From positions 1 to 8,025 of the forward strand of contig CALCEB010000136.1 of the NCBI GenBank assembly GCA_937900045.1: DNA of 8,025 nucleotides. Direction: 5' to 3'. A program made the position numbers and the translations under genes. This DNA is from an uncultured Acidobacteriota bacterium (GTDB lineage Bacteria > Acidobacteriota > Terriglobia > UBA7540). Under the pieces are notes generated by a model. That model did no database searches. It had not been told where the DNA came from and saw nothing but the letters and a program-made list of their open reading frames with translations. This document shows positions 1 to 5,195 of this stretch, in pieces (position 1 is the first letter of the stretch; each line of letters opens with the position of its first letter).

Positions 1-25
1 TCCTGCCAGAGGCGTTTCGGCCGAA

Positions 26-66
26 CTGGTAGATTCTCTCTTGAATTTCAAGAGAGAATCTACCAG
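26..66. repeat. 41-bp palindrome (20-bp perfect inverted repeat, 1-nt centre)
   Basis: Positions 26-45 are exactly complementary to 47-66 around a single central T at 46; arms begin CTGGTAGATT and end AATCTACCAG. As RNA it would form a long perfect hairpin with a few unpaired bases at the tip. No T-run follows on either strand, so it is not a canonical intrinsic terminator, although it may mark the 3' end of an upstream gene outside the window. It could also be a small dispersed palindromic element. Confidence 0.85.
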
Positions 67-120
67 CCTTGATGAGGCGCGGCGAGATCAATCCAGCTAA
101 TCATCAGGTCACACTACCCC

Positions 121-149
121 TTGACAACGGCCGCTAACGGACTTATTTT
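121..149 (+). promoter_or_regulatory. sigma70-type promoter of the padR-permease unit
   Basis: TTGACA (121-126), exactly the -35 consensus, is followed after 17 bp by TATTTT (144-149), a 4/6 match to the -10 consensus. The expected start of transcription is near 156, inside the inverted repeat at 150-166 and about 20-25 bases before the regulator start codon. Seen directly in the sequence; activity is inferred. Confidence 0.7.
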
Positions 150-166
150 ACATAGGCTGACTATGT
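150..166. promoter_or_regulatory. candidate PadR operator
   Basis: ACATAGGCTGACTATGT is a perfect 6-bp inverted repeat (150-155 and 161-166) with a 5-nt spacer. It begins directly after the -10 box and covers the predicted transcription start. PadR-family repressors are known to bind ACAT/ATGT-type dyads at their own promoters, so autorepression of the downstream regulator-permease unit is a reasonable inference. It could alternatively be a short 5' hairpin. Confidence 0.55.
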
Positions 167-181
167 TGTGGGGTGATTCCT

Positions 182-511
182 TTGTCTAGAGACGAAATTC
201 CGCCCGGTACGCTCTACATGATGATTCTGAAGACGCTCGCGCGCGGCGGCGAGATGCACGGCTTCGAAATCGCCAACTCCATTCAGCGCCTTTCCCAGGA
301 CGTGTTGCAGGTCGAGGAAGGCTCGCTCTATCCGGCGCTGCAGCGGATGCTGGTCAAAGGCTGGGTGACGGCAAAATGGGGCCGGACCACGGACAACCGC
401 CGGGCCCGCTACTACCGGCTGACACTCGGGGGCCGGAAGCAGCTCGCAGCCGAGCTTTTGCAGTTTGAGCGGGTAATCGGAGCAGTCCAGCGGGTGATCC
501 AAACGGCGTAA
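182..511 (+). CDS. PadR family transcriptional regulator (ADOP-associated)
   Basis: About 109 aa, the usual size of a short PadR (subfamily 2) protein: an N-terminal winged helix-turn-helix (roughly residues 8-85) and a short C-terminal dimerisation helix (about 86-108). Family signatures are GTLYMMILKTLARGG, HGFEIANSIQ, the LQVEEGSLYPALQRM recognition region and the wing NRRARYYRLT. PadR proteins of this type are cytoplasmic repressors that usually control the transporter gene beside them, here the permease at 700. I place the start at TTG 182 because GGGGTGAT (170-177), close to the ribosome binding consensus, sits just upstream; GTG 173 in the same frame would add three residues but lacks a binding site. 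A stop codon at 158-160 closes the frame upstream. Family assignment is confident; the ligand and exact start are not known. Confidence 0.9.
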   Translation: MSRDEIPPGTLYMMILKTLARGGEMHGFEIANSIQRLSQDVLQVEEGSLYPALQRMLVKGWVTAKWGRTTDNRRARYYRLTLGGRKQLAAELLQFERVIGAVQRVIQTA

Positions 512-516
512 GAAAC

Positions 517-551
517 AGTGACAAGTGACGAGTAACGAGTGATGAGTGGCG
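517..551 (+). repeat. 7-nt tandem repeat array, five degenerate AGTGACG units
   Basis: Five consecutive heptamers (AGTGACA, AGTGACG, AGTAACG, AGTGATG, AGTGGCG) begin 5 bp after the padR stop codon. The same unit recurs inverted at 654-681 and direct at 3349-3376. Units 538-551 can pair with 654-667 at 13 of 14 positions, so the padR-permease intergenic mRNA could form a long-range hairpin. Confidence 0.85.
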
Positions 552-616
552 GCTGACAGCACTTCGGATCACCGCGTGTTTGATTGAGAAATACGACCTG
601 GCGCACCCGCAGAGCA

Positions 617-642
617 ATGAATCAATGAGCCGATGAATCAAT
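617..642 (+). repeat. short direct repeat ATGAATCAAT, period 16
   Basis: ATGAATCAAT occurs at 617-626 and again at 633-642. It lies in the loop between the two inverted heptamer arrays (517-551 and 654-681). No function is evident. Confidence 0.55.
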
Positions 643-653
643 TCAACACAGCT

Positions 654-681
654 CGTCACTCATCACTTATCACTAACCACT
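654..681 (-). repeat. inverted 7-nt repeat array, four CGTCACT-type units
   Basis: CGTCACT, CATCACT, TATCACT and AACCACT form four consecutive heptamers, the reverse complement of the unit at 517-551 and 3349-3376. The array stops 6 bp before the permease ribosome binding site, so pairing with the upstream array could bring a stem next to the translation start. Confidence 0.85.
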
Positions 682-687
682 GCTTCC

Positions 688-695
688 AGGAGGTG
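688..695 (+). promoter_or_regulatory. strong ribosome binding site of the permease
   Basis: AGGAGGTG, a near-complete anti-16S match, lies five bases after the heptamer array region and fixes the permease start at ATG 700. It is much stronger than the site in front of the regulator, which would favour independent high initiation on the permease. Confidence 0.85.
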
Positions 696-699
696 AATC

Positions 700-3345
700 A
701 TGGAATGGCTGGATGAGCTTTGGCGGCGGCTGGGATTCTTCCTGCGGCGCGGGCGGTTCCATCGCGACCTGGAAGAAGAAATGCGTCTGCACCAGGAATT
801 GAGGGCGCAAGCACACGCCGACGAAGGCATGGCACCCGAAGAAGCGCATTATGCCGCCCGGCGCGAGTTTGGAAATCCCCTTCTCCTGCGCGAAAGGAGC
901 CGGGATCTGTGGGGGTTCGCATGGCTTGAAACATTGCTGCAGGACGTGCGTTACGGCCTGCGCCAATTGCGCCGCAATCCCGGGTTAACCGCCGTCGCCG
1001 TCATCACCCTGGCGCTCGGCATCGGCGCCAATACCGCCATTTTCAGTGTGGTTGATACAGTTCTGCTGCGGCCCTTGCCCTACAAGGATTCATCGCGCCT
1101 CGTATGGGCCACGGAACGTTTTGCGTTCAATCATGGAGCCGCAGGTGTCATCAGCCCCGACTTCATCGGCTGGAAGGATCACAATCAGGTTTTCGAAAAG
1201 ATCGGCGCCTCTGGCGGCGGGGCGGGCGCGAATCTTACAGGCGCCGGCCAGGCGGCGCGCGTCAGCATCACGAATGTCACTACGAGCTTCTTCCCCATGC
1301 TGGGTGTTCGGCCGATTATCGGCCGGATGTTTCTGCCGTCGGAGGGAAAGCAAGGCCAGAACCATGTCGGTCTCCTCAGCGAGACTCTGTGGCGCAATCA
1401 ATTTAGCGCCGATCCCCGCATCTTGGGAAAGACCATCCAGCTTGACGACACGGCTTACATGGTGGTTGGCGTGATGCCGGCAACGTTTCACCCCAGCGCA
1501 GATATCTGGACGCCGTTCGCCCTTGATGAGGCGAGGTTCTCTCCCCACTCCCCTGCATGGGCCATCCTGACGGTCATCACGCGCCTGAAGCCCGGCGTTG
1601 GAGTCCGCAAGGCGCAATCAAACCTGCAAGTCATCACTCAGCAGATGGACAAGGAATACCCGCCGCAGGCCGCCCGGTTTCGGGCGCATGAACGCGTGGA
1701 AGTGATCCCGTTACACGAGCTGTTCGTCCAAAACGTGCGTTCGCTTCTGTTGATTCTCTTAGGGGCAGTCGGATTCGTGTTATTGATCGCGTGCGCGAAT
1801 GTCGCCAACCTGTTGCTCTCTCGGGGCATAGTTCGAAGCAAGGAGATGGCTGTGCGCGCGGCACTCGGAGCAGGGCGTGTGCGGCTGATCCGGCAATTGC
1901 TCACAGAAGGTTTATTGCTGGCTGCGGCAGGAAGTGGGCTCGGGGTCGTTGCAGGACTTTGGGGAACGACGGTTCTGAGGCAACTCATTCCTCCGAATCT
2001 TCCCTCAGACATCCACCTTGACCTGCGAATTCTAGGTTTTTCCGCCGCCATCGCCGTGCTGGCTGTGTTGGTGTTTGGTTTCGTCCCGGCCCTCGTCGCA
2101 TCCCGAACGGATGTCAGCGAAACGCTTAAAGAGGGAGGTTTGCGCGGGGGAGCGAGTCCCTCAGCACATCGCCTGCGCAGCCTGATGACGGCTGGCGAAA
2201 TCGCCTTGTCCATGATTTTGCTGGTTGGGGCCGGTCTTCTGGCGCGAAGTTTCATGCGTCTCACTGAGGTTGAACTTGGCTTCGATCCTCACGGCCTGCT
2301 GATCGCCACGGTTCAGAGGCCCAGGCCCTTGACGGTCGGCTTCGACTCAAGAGAGTACGCGGCCTTTTTCCAAAACGCGCTCGAAAGGTTCCGAAATCTG
2401 CCCGGCGTGAAAGGTGCGGCTCTGACATCACAATACCCGCTCGGCCCACCGCACAATGGCACTCTCATACTAAACGTCCAAGGCGCAGGGCAGGTTCATC
2501 CACCGCAGGGCATCCTAATCACCGACATAAGCCCCGATTACTTCCGTGTAATGAGGATCCGCTTATTGAAAGGGCGCGTTTTCGGCGAAGAGGATGCGGG
2601 GAGCGCTCAGCCTGTCGTTATCATGAATGATACGCTAGCGCGAATTTTGTTTAGGGACCGAGACCCAGTGGGGCAACACATCAGCTTTGGCGACAGCCCA
2701 GCGGAATGGACGGAAGTAGTCGGTGTGGTTTCGGCAATAAGAAGCGGAACGCTGCAACAGGAGCCCGGGCCGGAAATTTTCGTACCGTACCTTCAGCAAC
2801 CGCCTTACGTCATGACTTTTGTGCTTCGGGCGAGGGCCCATCCTGAGGCACTTGCCGCCGCGGTTCGGAACGCCGTCCAACAGATTGACAAAAATCAGCC
2901 TTTGTTCGACGTCACAACCATGGACGAAGTCATTGCGAACTCGATGGCGCCTCGGCGGTTCAAGATGTTGCTGCTCGTACTATTCGCGCTGCTCGCCTTG
3001 GCCCTGGCGGCGGTTGGAATCTACGGCGTCATCGCATATTTCTGTAGCCAGCGGATTCATGAATTCGGCATCCGCGCAGCACTTGGCGCGGAGCGAAAGG
3101 ACATCCTCAAGCTCGTCGTCGGGCAAGCATTCAAGCTCACGTTGGCGGGCATTGCGATCGGGGTCGTAGGTGCCCTCGGGCTGACACGGTTCTTGTCGAG
3201 TTTGCTTTATGGTGTTGAGGCCACCGATCCGCTGACGTTTATCGCAGTCTCGCTGATTCTGGCCGGAGTAGCGCTGCTCGCGAGCTACATTCCCGCGCGA
3301 CGCGCTGCCAAGGTGGACCCGATGGTGGCGCTGCGGCACGAATAG
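700..3345 (+). CDS. ADOP-type duplicated FtsX/MacB-like ABC permease
   Basis: 881 aa, about twice the size of a MacB permease half, matching the acidobacterial duplicated orphan permease family. In order: a cytoplasmic N-terminal region (1-90) with HRDLEEEMRLHQELR and REFGNP, a family hallmark; first TM helix (about 97-120, ITLALGIGANTAIFSVVDTVLLRPLPY); first MacB-type periplasmic domain (about 125-340); three TM helices in the first FtsX domain (347-370, 403-427, 445-467) with the coupling motif RAALGAGRVRLIRQLL; then a second copy: TM about 497-516, periplasmic domain (520-745), three TM helices (754-783, 808-832, 846-866) with RAALGAERKDILKLVVG and the terminal PARRAAKVDPMVALRHE. No Walker A/B ATPase domain is encoded in it or nearby, so an ATPase from elsewhere must be used or the protein acts without one; substrate unknown. 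It follows padR in the same direction by 188 bp and is probably in its regulon. Confidence 0.95.
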   Translation: MEWLDELWRRLGFFLRRGRFHRDLEEEMRLHQELRAQAHADEGMAPEEAHYAARREFGNPLLLRERSRDLWGFAWLETLLQDVRYGLRQLRRNPGLTAVAVITLALGIGANTAIFSVVDTVLLRPLPYKDSSRLVWATERFAFNHGAAGVISPDFIGWKDHNQVFEKIGASGGGAGANLTGAGQAARVSITNVTTSFFPMLGVRPIIGRMFLPSEGKQGQNHVGLLSETLWRNQFSADPRILGKTIQLDDTAYMVVGVMPATFHPSADIWTPFALDEARFSPHSPAWAILTVITRLKPGVGVRKAQSNLQVITQQMDKEYPPQAARFRAHERVEVIPLHELFVQNVRSLLLILLGAVGFVLLIACANVANLLLSRGIVRSKEMAVRAALGAGRVRLIRQLLTEGLLLAAAGSGLGVVAGLWGTTVLRQLIPPNLPSDIHLDLRILGFSAAIAVLAVLVFGFVPALVASRTDVSETLKEGGLRGGASPSAHRLRSLMTAGEIALSMILLVGAGLLARSFMRLTEVELGFDPHGLLIATVQRPRPLTVGFDSREYAAFFQNALERFRNLPGVKGAALTSQYPLGPPHNGTLILNVQGAGQVHPPQGILITDISPDYFRVMRIRLLKGRVFGEEDAGSAQPVVIMNDTLARILFRDRDPVGQHISFGDSPAEWTEVVGVVSAIRSGTLQQEPGPEIFVPYLQQPPYVMTFVLRARAHPEALAAAVRNAVQQIDKNQPLFDVTTMDEVIANSMAPRRFKMLLLVLFALLALALAAVGIYGVIAYFCSQRIHEFGIRAALGAERKDILKLVVGQAFKLTLAGIAIGVVGALGLTRFLSSLLYGVEATDPLTFIAVSLILAGVALLASYIPARRAAKVDPMVALRHE

Positions 3346-3348
3346 AGC

Positions 3349-3376
3349 TGTGACGAGTGACAAGTGATGAGTGACG
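3349..3376 (+). repeat. 7-nt tandem repeat array after the permease gene
   Basis: Four heptamers (TGTGACG, AGTGACA, AGTGATG, AGTGACG) start 3 bp after the permease stop codon, in the same orientation as the array following padR. Placement immediately behind both stop codons suggests the array is tied to gene ends in this organism. Confidence 0.85.
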
Positions 3377-3390
3377 GGCAAATAGCGGGG

Positions 3391-3427
3391 GTAGCCACGG
3401 CGAACGCTCTTCTCGCCGTGGGCTTTT
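3391..3427 (+). terminator. hairpin repeat copy A, likely terminator of the permease unit
   Basis: CCACGGCGA (3395-3403) pairs perfectly with TCGCCGTGG (3413-3421) around a 9-nt loop, followed by GCTTTT. The borders GTAGC...GGCTTTT are shared with the hairpin right after it and with copies at 7002 and 7593, so it is both a plausible intrinsic terminator with a short U-tract and a member of a dispersed repeat family. Confidence 0.65.
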
Positions 3428-3434
3428 GAAAAGG

Positions 3435-3468
3435 GTAGCGCGGACCTTCGCGTTTAGGGTCCGCGGCT
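3435..3468 (+). repeat. second hairpin with the same GTAGC/GGCTT borders
   Basis: CGCGGACC (3439-3446) pairs perfectly with GGTCCGCG (3458-3465) around an 11-nt loop. The stem sequence differs from copy A, but the flanks GTAGC before and GGCTT after are the same, so the two hairpins look like tandem members of one family with exchanged stems. Confidence 0.6.
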
Positions 3469-3494
3469 TGTGGATGAATTCCAATGAAACGCCG

Positions 3495-3515
3495 CAGACC
3501 TCCGCATTAGGTCTA
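3495..3515 (+). repeat. small AGACCT/AGGTCT hairpin
   Basis: AGACCT (3496-3501) pairs with AGGTCT (3509-3514) across a 7-nt loop. The GCAGACC/GGTCTGC word returns after the gene at 6274-6897, which suggests another common intergenic motif of this genome. Apart from these hairpins and the promoter region, the 3377-3600 stretch shows no gene. Confidence 0.45.
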
Positions 3516-3610
3516 CCCCAGCCCGCCTCAATAACGATTGGCGAAGCCGCACCTTTCAAGTCTTTACACAAGCAGCTTGACACCGCCGAAGATGGAGGCA
3601 CATGAATGTC

Positions 3611-3632
3611 AGGCCGTAATTGGCCTTATAAT
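3611..3632 (+). promoter_or_regulatory. candidate promoter and operator of the 3769-4230 module
   Basis: TATAAT (3627-3632) is a perfect -10 box; the -35 position (about 3604-3609, GAATGT) is poor. Immediately before it, AGGCC (3611-3615) and GGCCT (3622-3626) form an inverted repeat that fills the spacer region. A palindrome between -35 and -10 fits the autoregulated promoters typical of toxin-antitoxin operons. Transcription would start near 3639. Confidence 0.45.
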
Positions 3633-3638
3633 GAGAAG

Positions 3639-3768
3639 GTATCCGAACCGCGCTCGTGGGGGGGCCTAGTCTTAGGCTGCTCGCCCTGGCGCTTTAGGCG
3701 AGTCGGCCTCGACAGGAGTTTAACCCGGTGATTCAGCCCCGACGAGGCGGCGATGGAAGGGAAAGACC
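3639..3768 (+). other. long structured 5' leader (unidentified)
   Basis: About 130 nt lie between the predicted transcription start and the antitoxin ATG, far longer than normal for such a module. Possible stems: CCTA/TAGG near 3665-3676; CTCGCC with GGCGAG (about 3680-3702); GCCTCG (3706-3711) with CGAGGC (3743-3748), competing with GTCGG (3702-3706)/CCGAC (3739-3743). The last two are mutually exclusive, as in switching leaders. I do not recognise a known riboswitch core or a T-tract, so function is unassigned. GGAAGGGA (3755-3762) is the ribosome binding site. Confidence 0.35.
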
Positions 3769-3969
3769 ATGCCAAAGATAGATGAACTTAAGGCAGATAT
3801 TGAGAGACTTCCCAGCAACGAGGTTGCCGAGCTTTTCCGATGGTTGTCAGAAAAGGAATGGGAAAGATGGGACGCGGAGATCGAAGCCGACTCTCAGGCA
3901 GGAAGGCTCGATTTCTTGGTGCGTGAGGCCCACGAGGAGAAGGCCAAAGGGACTCTCAAGGAAATGTGA
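3769..3969 (+). CDS. small antitoxin-like protein, partner of the 3970 toxin
   Basis: 66 aa, strongly charged and probably helical, with PKIDELKADIERLPSNEVAELFRWLSEKEWERWDAEIEADSQAGRLDFLVREAHEEKAKGTLKEM as its whole content in order: an N-terminal helix pair around the LPSNEVAELFRWL segment (14-26), a W-rich WERWD segment and an acidic-to-basic C-terminal helix. This pattern is that of small antitoxins paired with RelE/ParE-like toxins (often annotated as hypothetical). No ribbon-helix-helix or HTH is obvious, so how the operon is repressed is open. ATG 3769 has a good ribosome site seven bases upstream. The stop codon touches the start codon of the next gene, implying translational coupling. 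Role inferred from context and sequence resemblance. Confidence 0.75.
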   Translation: MPKIDELKADIERLPSNEVAELFRWLSEKEWERWDAEIEADSQAGRLDFLVREAHEEKAKGTLKEM

Positions 3970-4230
3970 ATGCATCGCACCACCGCTCACTTCTGGACCT
4001 TCTTTGCGCATATGCCGGAAGCTGTCCAGGGGGTGGCCCGGCAGAACTTCGAGCGCCTGAAGGAGAATCCATCGCACCCCTCGCTGCATTTCAAGAAAGT
4101 CGGGAAGCTGTGGTCCGTGAGGGTCGGCATCCATCACCGCGCCCTCGCAGTGGAGGATGGCGGGAATCTTGTCTGGGTCTGGATCGGGCCTCATGACGAC
4201 TATGTGCGACTGATCAAACAACAAGGCTAA
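3970..4230 (+). CDS. RelE/ParE-superfamily toxin-like protein
   Basis: 86 aa, the normal size for RelE/ParE-fold toxins. An N-terminal helical half (FWTFFAHMPEAVQGVARQNFERLKENP, residues 8-34) is followed by the strand-rich half HPSLHFKKVGKLWSVRVGIHHRALAVEDGGNLVWVWIGPHDDYVRLI (36-82). Conserved positions of this toxin group visible here are the SLHFKKV strand, R51 and R57 in the SVRVG..HRAL segment, and the closing W.WIG.H..Y.RLI. Toxins of this fold either cut mRNA at the ribosome (RelE) or block gyrase (ParE); the sequence alone does not decide which. Its ATG directly follows the TGA of the antitoxin (ATGTGAATG), with no room for its own leader, so the pair is one coupled operon. Confidence 0.8.
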   Translation: MHRTTAHFWTFFAHMPEAVQGVARQNFERLKENPSHPSLHFKKVGKLWSVRVGIHHRALAVEDGGNLVWVWIGPHDDYVRLIKQQG

Positions 4231-4361
4231 CGAGGCGTTACAGCCAGCGGCGGTTCGCTCGACAACCTGAGCCCCCGGCGGGATCGGGCGGCCCAATATC
4301 CATCGATGGCGTATTGCTGCCCGGCCCCGGTACCGCTTTGAGGCAGATTCGGGCGTGGCGC

Positions 4362-4393
4362 ATACCGGGCGCACGATGCCGCGCGCCCGGTAT
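4362..4393. repeat. 11-bp perfect hairpin
   Basis: ATACCGGGCGC (4362-4372) is exactly complementary to GCGCCCGGTAT (4383-4393), with a 10-nt loop. There is no T-run on either side. It sits 130 bp after the toxin stop codon, so it might protect the toxin-antitoxin mRNA 3' end, or be a repeat. Confidence 0.7.
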
Positions 4394-4626
4394 TGTGAAA
4401 ACAATCAGCTGAGAACCGGTCTGTTTCAGTTCCAGACTGTATGACCTGCAAGGCTTTTCCCTCCTGACGATGGATCGCCTTCTTTCATCGCACATATCCC
4501 AAGAGGCGGGGATGTTCGCGCCGCCCGCGTAACTGTTTGCGACGCTTTGCGTCTTTGCGTGAAAGGTCTGATTGAGCCAATTTCTGGGACAGGACCCTGG
4601 CAGGCTCCAATTCGACACCGCTTCCC

Positions 4627-4641
4627 GTATACAATGTATAC
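4627..4641. promoter_or_regulatory. orphan GTATACA-A-TGTATAC palindrome
   Basis: A perfect 7-bp inverted repeat about one central base. TGTATACA-type dyads are typical of GntR-family operators, but no gene starts nearby on either strand and no regulator is in the window. It may be the remnant of a lost promoter. Confidence 0.4.
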
Positions 4642-4718
4642 AAAGCTCTTTCTTCACCCCCTCATCCCAATCCTTCCCTAAAATAACCTGGTGTGATGCC
4701 GTTGGGGTTGCGACGGAG

Positions 4719-4738
4719 GGCGGGGTTTGAACCCCGCC
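4719..4738. repeat. 20-bp GC-rich palindrome
   Basis: GGCGGGGTT (4719-4727) and AACCCCGCC (4730-4738) are perfectly complementary around TG. Flanking sequence to about 4800 has further small stems (4759-4769; 4771-4776 with 4791-4796), which looks like a composite intergenic repeat block. Confidence 0.65.
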
Positions 4739-5077
4739 ATGAGCGCTGCCCTTCACCCGTCCTTCGGACACCCTCTCGCTCTGCGGGGGAAGAGGGCCGG
4801 GGCGCTGGGCCCGAATTTGAAGAAGCGAAGCTAGAATGTATATGAAAACGAAGGATCGGAAATTTCGACAACGGTCTCCCCGCCGTCTCCCCCACCGGCT
4901 CGACACTAAGAGGTATCTGGTCACGTCAGGGCGCGAGCCAGGAGAATAACAGGGATTCCTTGTAACGGCTCGATCAGAAGCCCGCCTTCCACAATCGAGT
5001 CTACTTCCCAGACTTTTTTACACAACTACGGTAAGTTTTGCTGAAAAATAAGGCAATTCCCTGAATTAACTTATTGC

Positions 5078-5106
5078 TTGACCATTTCCTTTCAAAGGTT
5101 TAGATA
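5078..5106 (+). promoter_or_regulatory. candidate promoter of the coiled-coil membrane protein gene
   Basis: TTGACC (5078-5083) and TAGATA (5101-5106) are separated by 17 bp. The -35 is 5/6 and the -10 only 3/6, but the box pair lies in the one distinctly AT-rich segment of this intergenic region, about 90 bp before the start codon. Confidence 0.4.
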
Positions 5107-5180
5107 GTAGACATGCTTTGGCACGTCTCGTGCTGTTTCACATTGTGGAGCGCCGGGCTTGTTGGAAAAGGCCCTCGCTA

Positions 5181-5187
5181 AGAGGAG
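5181..5187 (+). promoter_or_regulatory. ribosome binding site that decides the 5196 start
   Basis: AGAGGAG ends 8 nt before ATG 5196. The reading frame stays open upstream to TTG 5118, but those 26 extra codons have no ribosome site and would place a basic stretch ahead of an otherwise well-formed N-terminus. Confidence 0.75.
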
Positions 5188-5195
5188 AAGCGACC

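Larger units (their letters stand above)
4231..5077. other. 847-bp stretch without a convincing gene
   Basis: Reading frames here are open only in the shadow sense: the longest, on the minus strand, runs through several repeat motifs and has no family resemblance, no ribosome site and low-complexity composition. Contents seen: a strong hairpin at 4362-4393; a TTTGCG-rich segment at 4536-4560 (three copies of TTTGCG); the GTATACA palindrome at 4627-4641; a GGCGGGGTT/AACCCCGCC palindrome at 4719-4738; small stems at 4759-4769 and 4771-4796. From about 5010 the sequence becomes AT-rich and leads into the promoter at 5078. It may be a graveyard of decayed genes and intergenic repeats. Confidence 0.6.

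Noticed and set aside
517..551. CRISPR-like or coding interpretation of the heptamer arrays
   Set aside because: Units are 7 nt without spacers, and minus-strand frames through them merely translate the repeat.
1090..2264. Long minus-strand frames (175 aa at 1090-1617 and 208 aa at 1638-2264) inside the permease gene
   Set aside because: They are antisense shadows of a clearly conserved permease reading frame and have no start signals.
3639..3768. tRNA, tmRNA or known riboswitch in the structured leader
   Set aside because: No T-loop/acceptor pairing, no CCA end, and none of the conserved cores I know (fluoride, cobalamin, c-di-GMP, SAM, ZTP) can be placed in it.
4225..4262. Possible integron attC site at the end of the toxin gene (GGCTAAC followed by GGCGTTACAGCC)
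   Set aside because: GGCTAAC deviates from the RYYYAAC box, and no complementary GTTRRRY end or matching inner arm occurs downstream, so no attC fold can be formed.
3847..4404. 185-aa minus-strand frame over the toxin-antitoxin pair
   Set aside because: Antisense shadow of two convincingly conserved small genes.
4238..4924. 228-aa minus-strand open frame in the gene-poor stretch
   Set aside because: It reads through palindromes and repeat motifs, has no ribosome site, shows no recognisable family, and has a composition rich in Arg, Ser and Pro typical of antisense frames in GC-rich DNA.
5118..5195. Upstream extension of the coiled-coil protein to TTG 5118
   Set aside because: No ribosome site, and the ATG at 5196 has a good one (AGAGGAG) at correct spacing; the extension also overlaps the probable untranslated leader.
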